Shown: positions 16,774-26,200, numbered from the stretch's first letter. The stretch is DNA of 64,000 nt from Halopseudomonas sp002296055 (GCF_050876985.1 NZ_JBPAPP010000002.1); one strand, 5' to 3'. Notes: generated by a model from the sequence alone, not told the origin. A program made the numbers and translations.

Positions 16774-17804
16774 CCGCGCACCACCCGGTTGCGCCCCTCG
16801 CGCTTGGCCGTATACAGCGCGGCATCCGCGCGCTGGATGACATTCTGGGCGCCAGGCTCTACCGACGCGGCGTCTGCCAGTGCGGCACCCAAACTGATGG
16901 TCACCTGCAACGTTGTCTCATCGAGTTCGAACGGCTGACGGCAGAAGCTCTCACGCAGGCGCTCAGCAATCGCGTCCAACTCTTGCTCATTCTGCACCAG
17001 CGCCAGCACCGCCAACTCTTCACCACCCAGACGCAGGGCCAGGTCATGCGGACGCAAGGCGGCGACCATGCGCTGACCTGATTGAATCAGCACCTGATCG
17101 CCCGCCGCATGGCCGTGCTCATCGTTGATACGCTTGAAATGGTCAAGGTCGCCGTAGATGAAAGCCACCTGCAGGGCCTCACGCTCAGCGCGACTGAGCA
17201 GCGCCGGTAACATGGCCCGCAACCCCTGACGATTCCACAGCTGCGTCAACGGGTCGATCAGCGCACGACGCTCCGCTTGGCCCAGCGCCTCCTGCAACCA
17301 GGCCGCGTCCATACGCAGCTGATGGGCAACAAAGAGCGCCTCAAACAGCTGCTGAAAATCCCGCATGGCCTCGCGCTCGGATGCTGTCAGTTCGCGCGGT
17401 GCCGTGTCATGCACGCAAAAGGAGCCAATGCGGTTGCCATCCGGCGCATGCAGGGCAATACCGGCGTAAAAACGCACAAAGGGGTACCCGAGTACCGCCG
17501 GATTATCGAAAAAGCGTTCGTCATCAAAGGCATCCGGCACATGCAGAATGTCCTCTGACAAAATAGTGTGACCGCAGAAGGACACATTGCGTGGCCCCTC
17601 AAGGTTGTTGGCGCCAATCCGCCCCTTGAACCATTGGCGATCAGTATCGATTAGCGTCACCAGCGTACTGCTCACACCAAACAACCGCTGGGCGGTCCGC
17701 AGCAAGGCATCGATGTGAGGATCAGGCGGCGTGTCGAGCAGCTGCATAGACCGCAGCGCAGCCAGTCGCTGCACCTCATAGGCAGGAATAGGCGCCTCAA
17801 TCAT
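16770..17804 (-). CDS. GAF-GGDEF diguanylate cyclase
   Basis: A 344-residue soluble protein: an N-terminal GAF domain (about residues 25-165, with LIDTDRQWFKGRIG and SFCGHTILSEDILHVPDAFDD) and a C-terminal GGDEF domain. The active site reads GGEEL, an active-type GG(D/E)E with Leu instead of Phe. The inhibitory RxxD site is present five residues upstream (RPHD). It should therefore make c-di-GMP under product inhibition, sensing an unknown small signal through the GAF. The start overlaps the MATE transporter stop (ATGA), so expression is coupled to it. Last gene of the operon starting at 21046. Confidence 0.92.
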   Translation of the reverse strand: MIEAPIPAYEVQRLAALRSMQLLDTPPDPHIDALLRTAQRLFGVSSTLVTLIDTDRQWFKGRIGANNLEGPRNVSFCGHTILSEDILHVPDAFDDERFFDNPAVLGYPFVRFYAGIALHAPDGNRIGSFCVHDTAPRELTASEREAMRDFQQLFEALFVAHQLRMDAAWLQEALGQAERRALIDPLTQLWNRQGLRAMLPALLSRAEREALQVAFIYGDLDHFKRINDEHGHAAGDQVLIQSGQRMVAALRPHDLALRLGGEELAVLALVQNEQELDAIAERLRESFCRQPFELDETTLQVTISLGAALADAASVEPGAQNVIQRADAALYTAKREGRNRVVRG

Positions 17805-19174
17805 ACGTTTAACTCCTCACTACGGTGGCCGCTCTCCCCCGCCGGCATCCAGCGATCGGTGCGCCATAGCCAGATGAACCAGCCCCCTAGAAACAGCGCT
17901 CGCAGCGCCATGAAGGTCATGAAACCGAACCACACCAGATGATTATTCAGCCCCTGCAAGTACCAGACTAGCGGCAGATAGCACACCAGCGCCAGCAGCA
18001 TGGCGTTTCGCATGGCCAGCGCCCGCGACGCGCCGATAAACAAGCCGTCAAGCAGGTAACTCCAAACCGTCACCAGGGGCATCAACGCCATCCAGGGCAA
18101 GTACTCACCTGCAACGGAACGCACCGTCGCCAAGTCGGTAAGCAGTGCGATGATCGCCTCACCAGCCAGCATGAATGCCAGCACAAAACCAAGGCTGAGC
18201 AGCAGCGACCAGACCGCTGTCACCACCAGCACCGCGCTCAGCTGACGCCGATCACGGCGACCCAAGGCATGCCCGCCAAGGGCTTCCAACGCATGCGCCA
18301 AACCATCGAGGGCATGGGATGTGAGCAGCATAAAGTTAAGCAATACCGCATTGGCCGCCACCACCTCATCGCCCAACTGCGCGCCCTGCACCACCAGCAG
18401 ATAAAACACCGACTGCAGCGCGAGCGTGCGAATAAGAATGTCACGATTGACCCGCAGCAGAGGCGCCGCGCCACGCAGACCCAGTGCCTGAGACCAGACA
18501 AAGCGCCCCGGATGACGCCGCAAAATGGGTTGCAGCAAGACCAGGCCAAGCATCAGCCCGAGGTAGTCGCCGCACACACTGGCCCAGGCCGCGCCGGCCA
18601 CCCCCCACTGCAGCCAGACCACCAGCAACAGATCCAGCGCAATGTTGCACAGGTTCACGGTCAGCAATATGGCAAAGGGGGCACGGCTGTTCTGCGCACC
18701 GATAAACCAGCCGATCAGCACAAAGTTGGCCAGCGCCGCCGGCAAGCTCCAGAGCCGAATATGGAAATACAGCCCGGCCTGCTCCAGCAGCGCTGGACTG
18801 CTATCCAGATAGTGCAACCCGGCAAGCAGCAATGGCTCGCGCAGCACCAACACCAGCAAGCTCAGCAACAGCGCCAGCCACAGTGACTGAGCCAGCACCC
18901 GACGAAGTTCATCGCCGTTCTCGGCGCCGCTCGCCTGTGCAGCAAACCCGGTGGTGCCCATACGCAGAAAGCCGGCTGCCCAGAGTACGAAAGTAAACAG
19001 GGTGCTGCCGACCGCAACCGCGCCGAGATGATAAGCCGCGTCCAGATGGCCGATCACGGCGGTGTCGACCAGCCCGACCAGCGGCACGCTGATATTGGAC
19101 AGAATCAACGGCAGCGCAATGGCCCAGACTGTGCGCTGGGTGGCCTGGTCGCGCCAATACGCCAACAGCGGCAT
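17801..19174 (-). CDS. MATE family efflux transporter (DinF-like)
   Basis: A 457-residue, 12-segment membrane protein. Typical MATE features include ALPLILSNISVPLVGLVDTAVIGHLDAAYHLGAVAVGSTLFTF at the N-terminus (DinF subfamily), the repeated half beginning around residue 235 (NRDILIRTLALQSVFYLLVVQGAQLGDEVVAANAVLL), and FIGWFIGAQNSRAPF-type loops. It probably exports cationic compounds in exchange for Na+ or H+; substrates are not predictable. It starts 1 bp after the yciH stop and overlaps the diguanylate cyclase by 4 bp. Confidence 0.92.
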   Translation of the reverse strand: MPLLAYWRDQATQRTVWAIALPLILSNISVPLVGLVDTAVIGHLDAAYHLGAVAVGSTLFTFVLWAAGFLRMGTTGFAAQASGAENGDELRRVLAQSLWLALLLSLLVLVLREPLLLAGLHYLDSSPALLEQAGLYFHIRLWSLPAALANFVLIGWFIGAQNSRAPFAILLTVNLCNIALDLLLVVWLQWGVAGAAWASVCGDYLGLMLGLVLLQPILRRHPGRFVWSQALGLRGAAPLLRVNRDILIRTLALQSVFYLLVVQGAQLGDEVVAANAVLLNFMLLTSHALDGLAHALEALGGHALGRRDRRQLSAVLVVTAVWSLLLSLGFVLAFMLAGEAIIALLTDLATVRSVAGEYLPWMALMPLVTVWSYLLDGLFIGASRALAMRNAMLLALVCYLPLVWYLQGLNNHLVWFGFMTFMALRALFLGGWFIWLWRTDRWMPAGESGHRSEELNV

Positions 19175-19175
19175 A

Positions 19176-19541
19176 TCAGCCTCCGGCGCGCTTGACCTGG
19201 TAGCCCTCGGCTTTCAGCAGCTCACAGACCTGCTCCGCCTTGTCCCCCTGAATCTCGATAACACCGTCCTTGACCGCGCCGCCACAGCCACAGCGATTCT
19301 TCAGGCGCTTGGCCAGTGCCTTGAGGTCATCTGCTTTTAACAGCACGCCGCTCACGGTGGTAACCGTTTTACCGCCACGCCCTTTGGTTTCACGGCGCAC
19401 CCGAGCAATGCCATCACCCTCGGGCACCGCCTGCTCGGCGCAGCGGCATTCAGTCTGAGGCTGTTCACAGTCAGGACACATGCGCCCGGAGTCGGTGGAA
19501 TAGACCAGGCCGCCCAGGGCCTGCAAACCGGTCTTTTTCAT
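19176..19541 (-). CDS. yciH: YciH, SUI1/eIF1-like translation factor
   Basis: A 121-residue protein with a C-terminal SUI1 domain (ETKGRGGKTVTTVSGVLLKADDLKALAKRLKNRCGCGGAVKDGVIEIQGD). An N-terminal zinc-knuckle-like CPDCEQPQTECRC precedes it. YciH is thought to act as a fidelity or stress factor in translation initiation. Length and motifs match the family. Its start overlaps the Nudix gene stop (ATGA), and it is followed after 1 bp by the MATE gene. Confidence 0.93.
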   Translation of the reverse strand: MKKTGLQALGGLVYSTDSGRMCPDCEQPQTECRCAEQAVPEGDGIARVRRETKGRGGKTVTTVSGVLLKADDLKALAKRLKNRCGCGGAVKDGVIEIQGDKAEQVCELLKAEGYQVKRAGG

Positions 19542-20083
19542 GCAGGAAGATCCAAAGAAGGGTGTTTCAACAAACGCGCCAGGGCTTCCTGCGAGTCAGG
19601 TGCGTACTGCTCACCAGCACGTCGCCAGTCACCGTGCAGATCGACCCAACGGGCCGCCTGCACTTCCTCCGGCTGCAGCCGCAAGGGGCCATCCCAGCAA
19701 CAACTAAAGACCCCGGCCCACAGGCGGCTATCAGGCGAGTCAAAGTAAAAGCGGAAGTGTTCGGTCAGCGGCACGCCCTGCACCCCCAACTCCTCGGCCA
19801 ACTCGCGCTCGGCCCCCTCCAGGTAGCTTTCGCCTGCGGCGACCACGCCGCCAGCCGCCACATCCCAGAAGGCGGGATACAGTCGCTTGTGGGCGGTGCG
19901 TTGATGCACGCACAACTCACCACGACTGTTGAACACAAAAATAAAGGTACAGCGGGTAATCAGCCCCCGCGCCTGCGCCTCGGCGCGGGTGACCTCGCCG
20001 AGCGGCTGGTCGTGCTCATCGACATACACCACCCGCTCAGCCCCTGAGGCCTTGAGATAAGCCTCTACCTGTTGTTGATTCAC
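19538..20083 (-). CDS. Nudix hydrolase (YfcD-like)
   Basis: A 181-residue Nudix protein. The Nudix box GX5EX7REUXEEXGU is complete: GGVVAAGESYLEGAERELAEELGV (about residues 78-101). The N-terminal VVYVDEHDQPLGEVTRAEAQARGL and the HQRTAHKRLYPAFWD segment resemble the IPP-isomerase-like/YfcD subgroup. The substrate is unknown. Translation begins at a GTG (20083), only 3 bp after the DUF2333 stop, with AGGG 7 bp upstream. It overlaps yciH by 4 bp. Confidence 0.88.
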   Translation of the reverse strand: MNQQQVEAYLKASGAERVVYVDEHDQPLGEVTRAEAQARGLITRCTFIFVFNSRGELCVHQRTAHKRLYPAFWDVAAGGVVAAGESYLEGAERELAEELGVQGVPLTEHFRFYFDSPDSRLWAGVFSCCWDGPLRLQPEEVQAARWVDLHGDWRRAGEQYAPDSQEALARLLKHPSLDLPA

Positions 20084-20086
20084 GTA

Positions 20087-21046
20087 TCAGCCCTGTTCCA
20101 GCAAGCGGTGCAGCTCGATCAGGCCGGCGTTGGCGCGCGACAGGTAGTTGGCCATGACCAGCGAATGGTTGGCCAGCATGCCAAAGCCATCACCATTGAG
20201 CACCATGGGACTCCACAGGGTCTGCTGGGTCGCCTCCAGCTCACGGATAATCTGCTGCAGGCTCACCAGCGCGTTCTTCTTCTCCAGCACGCCACCAAAG
20301 TCATGCTCGACAGCGCGCAGCAGCTGCACCAGCGCCCAGGACGTACCGCGTGCTTCATAGAACACATCGTCAATTTCGAGCCAGGGCGTCGTCTCACCCA
20401 ATTTGCCACCATCGGTCAGCGGCGCACGCCCGACACTGGCAGACAGGCGCTGCGACAGCGATCCAAGGCGAGTGCTAACGTCACTCACCCAACTGGACAG
20501 GTTGTCGGCACGCGAATAGAAATTGGCCTCTCCACGGCGCAGGCGGGCGATATAACTGTCCAGCGCCTTAACGCCATCGCGGTACTCGCTCTCGCTGGCC
20601 GGCATGGCCCAGCTGTTGTTATCGAAGTGGAAGCGCGGTTCGGCCTTGACCAGATCCCGGTCCTCGGTGGATTGCGACTGCGAGCGCGCCATGTCGCGGC
20701 GCAGCGCGCGGGTCATGTCGCGCACCTGAACCAGCACGCCGTACTCCCAGCGGGGCATGTTATCCATCAGCAAACCGGGCGGCATGATGTCGTTGCTAAT
20801 GTAGCCACCGGGCTTATCCAGCAGCGTCAGCACCAACGCGCGCAGGGTCATCGCCGTGTACTCGCCGCTAACCTGCTCGGTTTTCGGTGTACCGGCCACC
20901 GGTTCAAGCCCCGGTTCACTGCTCCAGTACCACCCCACCAACACGAGGATCAGCAGAACGATCAGTACCGGAACCAGTATCAGCTTACCCAACCAGCTCT
21001 TGTCGCCATCGGTGTGTGTAGCGGATTTTCCTTTACCAAATGCCAT
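20087..21046 (-). CDS. DUF2333 family inner-membrane protein
   Basis: A 319-residue protein with a short charged N-terminus, one strong membrane anchor (about residues 18-42, LGKLILVPVLIVLLILVLVGWYW) and a long periplasmic, helix-rich C-terminal part. LRALVLTLLDKPGGYISNDIMPPGLLMDNMPRWEYGVLVQVRDM is the recognisable family core. Function is unknown. First gene of the tightly packed minus-strand operon DUF2333-Nudix-yciH-MATE-GGDEF. Confidence 0.85.
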   Translation of the reverse strand: MAFGKGKSATHTDGDKSWLGKLILVPVLIVLLILVLVGWYWSSEPGLEPVAGTPKTEQVSGEYTAMTLRALVLTLLDKPGGYISNDIMPPGLLMDNMPRWEYGVLVQVRDMTRALRRDMARSQSQSTEDRDLVKAEPRFHFDNNSWAMPASESEYRDGVKALDSYIARLRRGEANFYSRADNLSSWVSDVSTRLGSLSQRLSASVGRAPLTDGGKLGETTPWLEIDDVFYEARGTSWALVQLLRAVEHDFGGVLEKKNALVSLQQIIRELEATQQTLWSPMVLNGDGFGMLANHSLVMANYLSRANAGLIELHRLLEQG

Positions 21047-21222
21047 ATCCAGACTCCCGTAGCTGTCATGCGCACCAGCATATCACCGTGAGTCCACCCC
21101 TGCCCGCCCGATACCGTCTATCATGCCGCGCTCTAGATAACGGCACATCGCCACCTTTCATCAAGCTGTCACACAATTGACACTATCATCGCGGTCGTCT
21201 CACCTTGTCCGAGAGCCCGCGC

Positions 21223-23190
21223 ATGCGCCTGAAAACCCTGACTCTGTTCAACACCTGCCTGCTGGTTGCAGTGGGCATCGCCCTGGCCGCCAGCCTTTGG
21301 TGGGCACAGCAGGCGCTCAAGGTGCCTTACACGCTGATGGACGCCTATCTGAATATTGTCAGCCAGACCCAGGCCCTGCAGCGTGACACCGAGGCCTACC
21401 GCCTGAGCGGCGATGCGGTTCGCCTGCAAGAGGCACAACACACCGCAAGCGCGCTGCAGGACAACCTGCAGGCCTTCCCTGACGACATCCGTCAACCACT
21501 GGCTGAGCCACTGGCGGCCTTTATCGATTTCATGCAAACGGACCTACTGGCAGTAGGCAAGCTCGCTGGCGACCCGCAGGGCCTGCTCACCCAGGCTGAA
21601 CGGGAAATACAGGCCGAGCTGGCGCACCTGGCCAGCTATGCCCGCGATGGCCAGCAACAGGGTGCTCGGCAGGCGATGGAGTATGTCCGTCTGATCGACG
21701 AACTACAGGCAGATCTGCTGCGTATCAGCCTGGCGCGTGCCAAGCTGTTCAGCCAGAACGACCCGGCGTTGCTGGCCAATCTGCAGCGTCTGCTGCAGGG
21801 TGCACAGGAGCGCGCCAATGCACTGGATGCGCTGCCGCTGCTGGGGGTGATTGCGGAGCAAGAAAACAGCAACGACCCCTTCGCATCCTTACTGGGCATC
21901 AATACCGACAGCAGCGCTGACGCTGTCGACCCCGGCGCCGATTTCAAACGTACCCTGCTGTCGCTGCTCAAACGCTATCCAGCCGAACTTGAGCGGACCG
22001 GCGCGCTGATCGCCGAACGAGCGCAACTACAGCAGATCACCGGAGAACGCATCGACAACCTGCAGGCCGGCACCGCACAGATGCGCCCGGCGCTGACCGC
22101 CGCCCGCGATGGCATCACCAATCAAGTGCGCAACGTGCAATTGGCCATCATCGGCCTGATCATTCTTATCGCGCTGCTGATCGAGCGCTCGCAGCGCGCC
22201 CTGTCCAAGGCTATCGGCCGCTTCGCCCCGGTGCTGTCCACCTACGCTGAGGGCGACTTTACCCAGCCGGTCGAGTCCAGTTCGCGCATCAGTGAACTGA
22301 AACAGCTGGAGCTGGCGGCCAATCAGCTACGTCAGTATCTGATTGAACTGGTCACCACCATCAACCAGCAGGCTGAGGCGCTCAGCGGCACCAGCGACGA
22401 CCTGGAGCGACTCTCCGCTGACACTCACGACCGCGCCGCTCAGCAGCAGCGCGATACCCAGTCCATCAACCAGGATATCGGCGGCATGGACGAGGCCATC
22501 CGGCTGGTCGCCACCAATGCTGGCGAAAGCGCAGAGCTGGCCCGCGCCGCCAACCGCGAAGTGCGCGACGGCCAGGAAGTCATCGGCGGCACCATCGCCC
22601 AGATGCAGCAGTTGGTGCAGGAAGTACAAAGCAGTGCCCGCACCATTGATCGCATGGTGGCCGAATCCGACACCATCGGCGGCGTCTTGCAGGTCATTCA
22701 GGGTATTGCTGAACAGACCAACCTGTTGGCGCTGAACGCTGCCATTGAGGCGGCGCGAGCTGGCGAAGCCGGGCGCGGTTTTGCCGTGGTTGCCGATGAA
22801 GTTCGTGGACTGGCCCAACGCACGGCAGGCTCTACGCAGGAGATTCGTCAACTGATCGAGCGCCTGCAACAGGTGGCCCGCCAATCCGCCGGCCAGATGG
22901 AAGAGCAGGTCAAGCATGCGCGTCATACCGCCGAGCAGGGCCAGTTGGCCGATGCGGCTTTGGGGCGCATCGTCAATGCCATCGACCGCATCACCGAGCT
23001 GGCCGAACATATCGCCACCCACACCGACGCCCAGTCCGAACGGGTACGCACCATTCGCGAGAACAGCCAGCAGATTCACCAGCTGAGCGACGCCAACCTG
23101 GGCATGGTCAGCCATACCCGACAGCACACCCAGCAAATCAGCCAGCGCAGCCGCGCGCTGCTGTCAGCCGTATCGGCGTTTCGAATCTGA
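21223..23190 (+). CDS. Methyl-accepting chemotaxis protein (CtpL-like by position)
   Basis: A 655-residue chemoreceptor. A membrane segment at about residues 7-27 and a second at about 308-328 enclose a large helical periplasmic sensor rich in Gln/Leu. A HAMP-like region and the cytoplasmic coiled coil follow. The signalling tip GIAEQTNLLALNAAIEAARAGEAGRGFAVVADEVRGLAQRT is intact. The ATG at 21223 follows GAGAG by 7 bp; a TTG six codons earlier is less likely. Position next to dsbD and aroQ matches P. aeruginosa ctpL (phosphate chemotaxis), but the sensor was not compared, so the ligand stays open. Confidence 0.9.
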   Translation: MRLKTLTLFNTCLLVAVGIALAASLWWAQQALKVPYTLMDAYLNIVSQTQALQRDTEAYRLSGDAVRLQEAQHTASALQDNLQAFPDDIRQPLAEPLAAFIDFMQTDLLAVGKLAGDPQGLLTQAEREIQAELAHLASYARDGQQQGARQAMEYVRLIDELQADLLRISLARAKLFSQNDPALLANLQRLLQGAQERANALDALPLLGVIAEQENSNDPFASLLGINTDSSADAVDPGADFKRTLLSLLKRYPAELERTGALIAERAQLQQITGERIDNLQAGTAQMRPALTAARDGITNQVRNVQLAIIGLIILIALLIERSQRALSKAIGRFAPVLSTYAEGDFTQPVESSSRISELKQLELAANQLRQYLIELVTTINQQAEALSGTSDDLERLSADTHDRAAQQQRDTQSINQDIGGMDEAIRLVATNAGESAELARAANREVRDGQEVIGGTIAQMQQLVQEVQSSARTIDRMVAESDTIGGVLQVIQGIAEQTNLLALNAAIEAARAGEAGRGFAVVADEVRGLAQRTAGSTQEIRQLIERLQQVARQSAGQMEEQVKHARHTAEQGQLADAALGRIVNAIDRITELAEHIATHTDAQSERVRTIRENSQQIHQLSDANLGMVSHTRQHTQQISQRSRALLSAVSAFRI

Positions 23191-23192
23191 GC

Positions 23193-23248
23193 AAGCGCTG
23201 ATCAACTGCGCTCGCAAAGGGCGTGTGGGATTAGTCAGCGCTTCCTTG
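23193..23248. repeat. Short degenerate copy of the palindromic element seen at 12254-12517
   Basis: AAGCGCTGA at 23193-23201 is inverted near the end as TCAGCGCTT (about 23235-23243). The right arm, GGGCGTGTGGGATTAGTCAG followed by CGCTTCC, matches the outer right arm at 12490-12516 at most positions. The long central part of the larger element is missing, so this looks like an internally deleted or solo-end copy just after the chemoreceptor stop. Confidence 0.6.
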
Positions 23249-23294
23249 TCCCATTTGGCAACACTTAGGCGGTCACCCAAGGGCGGCCGCGCCC

Positions 23295-23323
23295 TTTCGC
23301 CAGCAAAGCGCACACCGTATGAT
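23295..23323 (+). promoter_or_regulatory. Possible dsbD promoter
   Basis: TTTCGC (23295-23300), a 17-bp spacer and TATGAT (23318-23323), 30 bp before the dsbD ATG. The -35 is poor, so confidence is moderate. Confidence 0.45.
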
Positions 23324-23352
23324 GAGCGTCTGTTTTTCAGGTCGGTTATCCC

Positions 23353-25131
23353 ATGTCCGCGCTTCGTCTCGTCCTGCTCGCGCTACTGCTCTGTGCCAGC
23401 ACCGCTTACGCCCAGTTCACCGATAATCGCGGCGCCGGCAGCTTGCTGCAGGGCAGCAGCAACCAGGCCGACTTTCTGCCCGTGCATGAGGCTTTCCGTC
23501 CCGGCGTGCTGGACGCCGACGACGAACGACTAGCGCTGATCGTCGACATTGCGCCGGGCTATTACCTCTACCGCCACCGCCTGCAGGTCAGCACCGATGA
23601 GGGCGTGTCCCTCGAGATGCAGCTGCCGGACGGTATCCAGAAGACCGACGAGTACTTCGGCGACGTGGAGGTGTACTACAACCAACTGCAAATCACCCTG
23701 GACCCGGCGGCGGTGCCAGCCGGCACACGTCGACTGGACCTCGGTTTTCAGGGCTGCGCCGACGCCGGCCTGTGCTACCCACCAGAAACCGTCGCCCTGG
23801 AGTTACCCTCCGCCCTGGGCAGCGCCACCCCCTCCGCCGTTTCCACCCCAACTGATGCGCCGCAGAATACGCCTGCCATCGAGCGCGGCGGGCTGATTAC
23901 CCTGCTACTGTTCTTCGCCGCTGGCTTGGGTCTGACCTTCACCCCCTGCGTACTGCCAATGCTGCCGATTTTGTCGAGCATGGTATTGGGCCGCAGTCAG
24001 ATAGGCCGTGGTCGTGCAATGAGTCTGGCCTTGGGCTACGTACTAGGCATGGCCGTCACCCTGGCCATCGTCGGCGCACTGATTGGCAGCTTCGGCGCGG
24101 CGCTCAACCTGCAGGCACGCCTGCAGTCGCCCTGGGTGCTGGGCACCTTTGCACTGTTCTTCCTACTTTTTGCTCTGGCCATGTTCGGCGTGTTCGACCT
24201 GCGCCTGCCGGCCGCCCTGCGCGAGCCCCTGGACCGGCTGAATCGTCGCGCGCACGGTGGCTCGCTGCCCGGCGCCACCGCCATGGGCGCGCTCTCCACA
24301 CTGGTGGTCTCGCCCTGCATCTCCGCGCCCCTGGCCGGCGCGCTGGTGTATATCAGCAGCACCGGGGACACCCTCGGCGGCGGCATCAACCTGTTTGCCC
24401 TGGGCCTGGGCATGGGCACACCGCTGCTGCTGGTTACCCTGTTCGGCAAAAGCCTGCTGCCCGGCTCCGGCCCCTGGATGGAAACGGTCAAGCATCTGTT
24501 CGGCTTTGGTCTGCTGGCGGTCGCTATCTGGCTGCTGGAGCGGGTGCTTCCCGGCCCGCTTAGTCTGGCGCTATGGGCAGCGCTGGCCGCTGGCTTGGCT
24601 GTGCGCCTGGCGTCCTTGCAAAGTGGCCAGTATCTGCGCCAGACCATCGCTCTGCTGTTTGGCCTGTACGCCGCAGCGGCGCTGTTCGGGGCGCTGGCCG
24701 GTGGCGAAGATCCGCTGCGGCCTCTGCAGCCACTGACTGGCGGCGCGGGCTCCAGCAGCCAAGCATCTTTTTTCACCACACTGCGCGACCCGGCACAGCT
24801 GCAGCAGGCACTGGCGCAGGCGGCCGAGCAGGGACAGCCTGCCATCGTCGACCTCTATGCCGATTGGTGCATCAGCTGCAAGGTCATGGAGCGCACCATT
24901 CTCAACCAGCCCGACATTCAGACACTGCTGGGCGGCCACCTGCGTCTAAAACTGGATGTGACCGACAACACCCCTGCCCAGCGGGCCTGGCTGACACAGC
25001 ACAACCTGTTCGGTCCTCCGGCCTACCTGTTTTTTTCCGCCAACGGCTCCGAGCTACGTGACCTGCGTATCCAGGGCGAAGTCTCAAAGAACGAGTTCGC
25101 CGCACTCGCCGAGCCTGCTAGCCAAAAATAA
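23353..25131 (+). CDS. dsbD: Thiol:disulfide interchange protein DsbD
   Basis: A 592-residue inner-membrane protein carrying electrons from cytoplasmic thioredoxin to periplasmic DsbC/DsbG and cytochrome c maturation. A signal peptide ends at TAYA (residue 20). The periplasmic alpha domain holds the Cys pair CADAGLCYPP (135-144). The beta membrane domain has TPCVLPMLP and SPCISAPL, one cysteine each. The C-terminal thioredoxin-like gamma domain has DWCISCK. All three redox pairs are intact. P. aeruginosa has the same gene (dipZ) beside aroQ. Confidence 0.96.
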   Translation: MSALRLVLLALLLCASTAYAQFTDNRGAGSLLQGSSNQADFLPVHEAFRPGVLDADDERLALIVDIAPGYYLYRHRLQVSTDEGVSLEMQLPDGIQKTDEYFGDVEVYYNQLQITLDPAAVPAGTRRLDLGFQGCADAGLCYPPETVALELPSALGSATPSAVSTPTDAPQNTPAIERGGLITLLLFFAAGLGLTFTPCVLPMLPILSSMVLGRSQIGRGRAMSLALGYVLGMAVTLAIVGALIGSFGAALNLQARLQSPWVLGTFALFFLLFALAMFGVFDLRLPAALREPLDRLNRRAHGGSLPGATAMGALSTLVVSPCISAPLAGALVYISSTGDTLGGGINLFALGLGMGTPLLLVTLFGKSLLPGSGPWMETVKHLFGFGLLAVAIWLLERVLPGPLSLALWAALAAGLAVRLASLQSGQYLRQTIALLFGLYAAAALFGALAGGEDPLRPLQPLTGGAGSSSQASFFTTLRDPAQLQQALAQAAEQGQPAIVDLYADWCISCKVMERTILNQPDIQTLLGGHLRLKLDVTDNTPAQRAWLTQHNLFGPPAYLFFSANGSELRDLRIQGEVSKNEFAALAEPASQK

Positions 25132-25267
25132 GTTTGCGCTATAATGCTGCCATCATGCTGACATCTGATGTCAATATTCCACTTATGGACAGGCCGGACT
25201 GATTGCGGCAAACTGCCGAAAAAACTCGACCGACGGGTCACCCGTCACACAAGGAAACAGACGCAAC

Positions 25268-25711
25268 ATGGCCAGTATCCTGGTTCTAAACGGCCCCAAC
25301 CTGAACCGCCTTGGTAGCCGCGAGCCCGGCGTTTACGGCGCCACCACGCTGGAGCAGATCAACCAGCACCTGCGTGAGCTGGCCAGCCAGCGCGGCCATC
25401 ACCTGCTGAGCCTGCAAAGCAATGCCGAGCATGAGCTGATCGAGCGTATTCACGCTGCCGGCGATGAAGCCATCGACTTCATCATCATCAATCCCGCCGC
25501 TTTTACTCATACCAGCGTGGCAATACGTGACGCATTGCTCGCAGTGAGCATCCCATTCATCGAAGTTCACTTATCCAACGTGTATAAGCGCGAATCTTTC
25601 CGTCATCACTCCTACTTCTCGGACGTTGCCGAAGGGGTGATTTGCGGTCTGGGCGCCCTGGGCTACGAGCTGGCCCTGCAGGCAGCCATAGAGAAGATCG
25701 AACAACACTGA
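25268..25711 (+). CDS. aroQ: Type II 3-dehydroquinate dehydratase
   Basis: A 147-residue dodecameric enzyme of the shikimate pathway. Catalytic features are LNGPNLNRLGSREPGVYG (residues 7-24, with the active-site Arg and Tyr), QSNAEHELIERIH, INPAAFTHTSVAIRDAL and the catalytic His region EVHLSNVYKRESFRHHSYFS. It is followed after 33 bp by accB, the usual Pseudomonas aroQ-accB-accC order. A perfect TATAAT at 25140-25145, 122 bp upstream, may be part of the operon promoter, although no good -35 is visible. Confidence 0.97.
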   Translation: MASILVLNGPNLNRLGSREPGVYGATTLEQINQHLRELASQRGHHLLSLQSNAEHELIERIHAAGDEAIDFIIINPAAFTHTSVAIRDALLAVSIPFIEVHLSNVYKRESFRHHSYFSDVAEGVICGLGALGYELALQAAIEKIEQH

Positions 25712-25744
25712 ATTACGCAAACCTGATCTGGAGTGCACGCATCA

Positions 25745-26200
25745 ATGGACATTCGTAAAGTCAAAAAACTGATCGAACTGCTGGAAGAGTCCGGTATCGA
25801 CGAACTGGAAATTCATGAAGGCGAAGAGTCTGTGCGCATCAGCCGCCACAGCAAGCAGGTCGCCGCTCCGCAATATCAGGTCGCGCCGGCCCCCGTTGCC
25901 GCCGCTCCCGCACCCGCTGCCGCCCCGGCTGCAGCCGATGCACCGGCCGCTCCGGCCGAGCCGAGCGGGCACCTGGTACGCTCACCCATGGTTGGCACCT
26001 TCTACCGCTCGCCCTCACCGACTGCTGCGGTATTCGTTGAAGTTGGCCAAACGGTCAAAGCCGGCGACGTACTGTGCATCGTCGAAGCCATGAAGATGAT
26101 GAACCACATCGAAGCTGACAAGAGCGGCGTAGTGCAATCGATTCTGGTCGAGAACGGCCAGCCGGTCGAGTTCGATCAACCGCTGTTCAGCATCGCCTGA
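25745..26200 (+). CDS. accB: Biotin carboxyl carrier protein of acetyl-CoA carboxylase
   Basis: A 151-residue protein. An N-terminal helical segment (MDIRKVKKLIELLEESGIDELEIHEGEESVRISR) is joined by a Pro/Ala-rich linker (about residues 40-73) to the biotinyl domain. The biotin-accepting lysine is in VEAMKMMN (Lys117). It carries CO2 from AccC to AccA/D for malonyl-CoA synthesis. It lies 19 bp before accC. Confidence 0.97.
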   Translation: MDIRKVKKLIELLEESGIDELEIHEGEESVRISRHSKQVAAPQYQVAPAPVAAAPAPAAAPAAADAPAAPAEPSGHLVRSPMVGTFYRSPSPTAAVFVEVGQTVKAGDVLCIVEAMKMMNHIEADKSGVVQSILVENGQPVEFDQPLFSIA

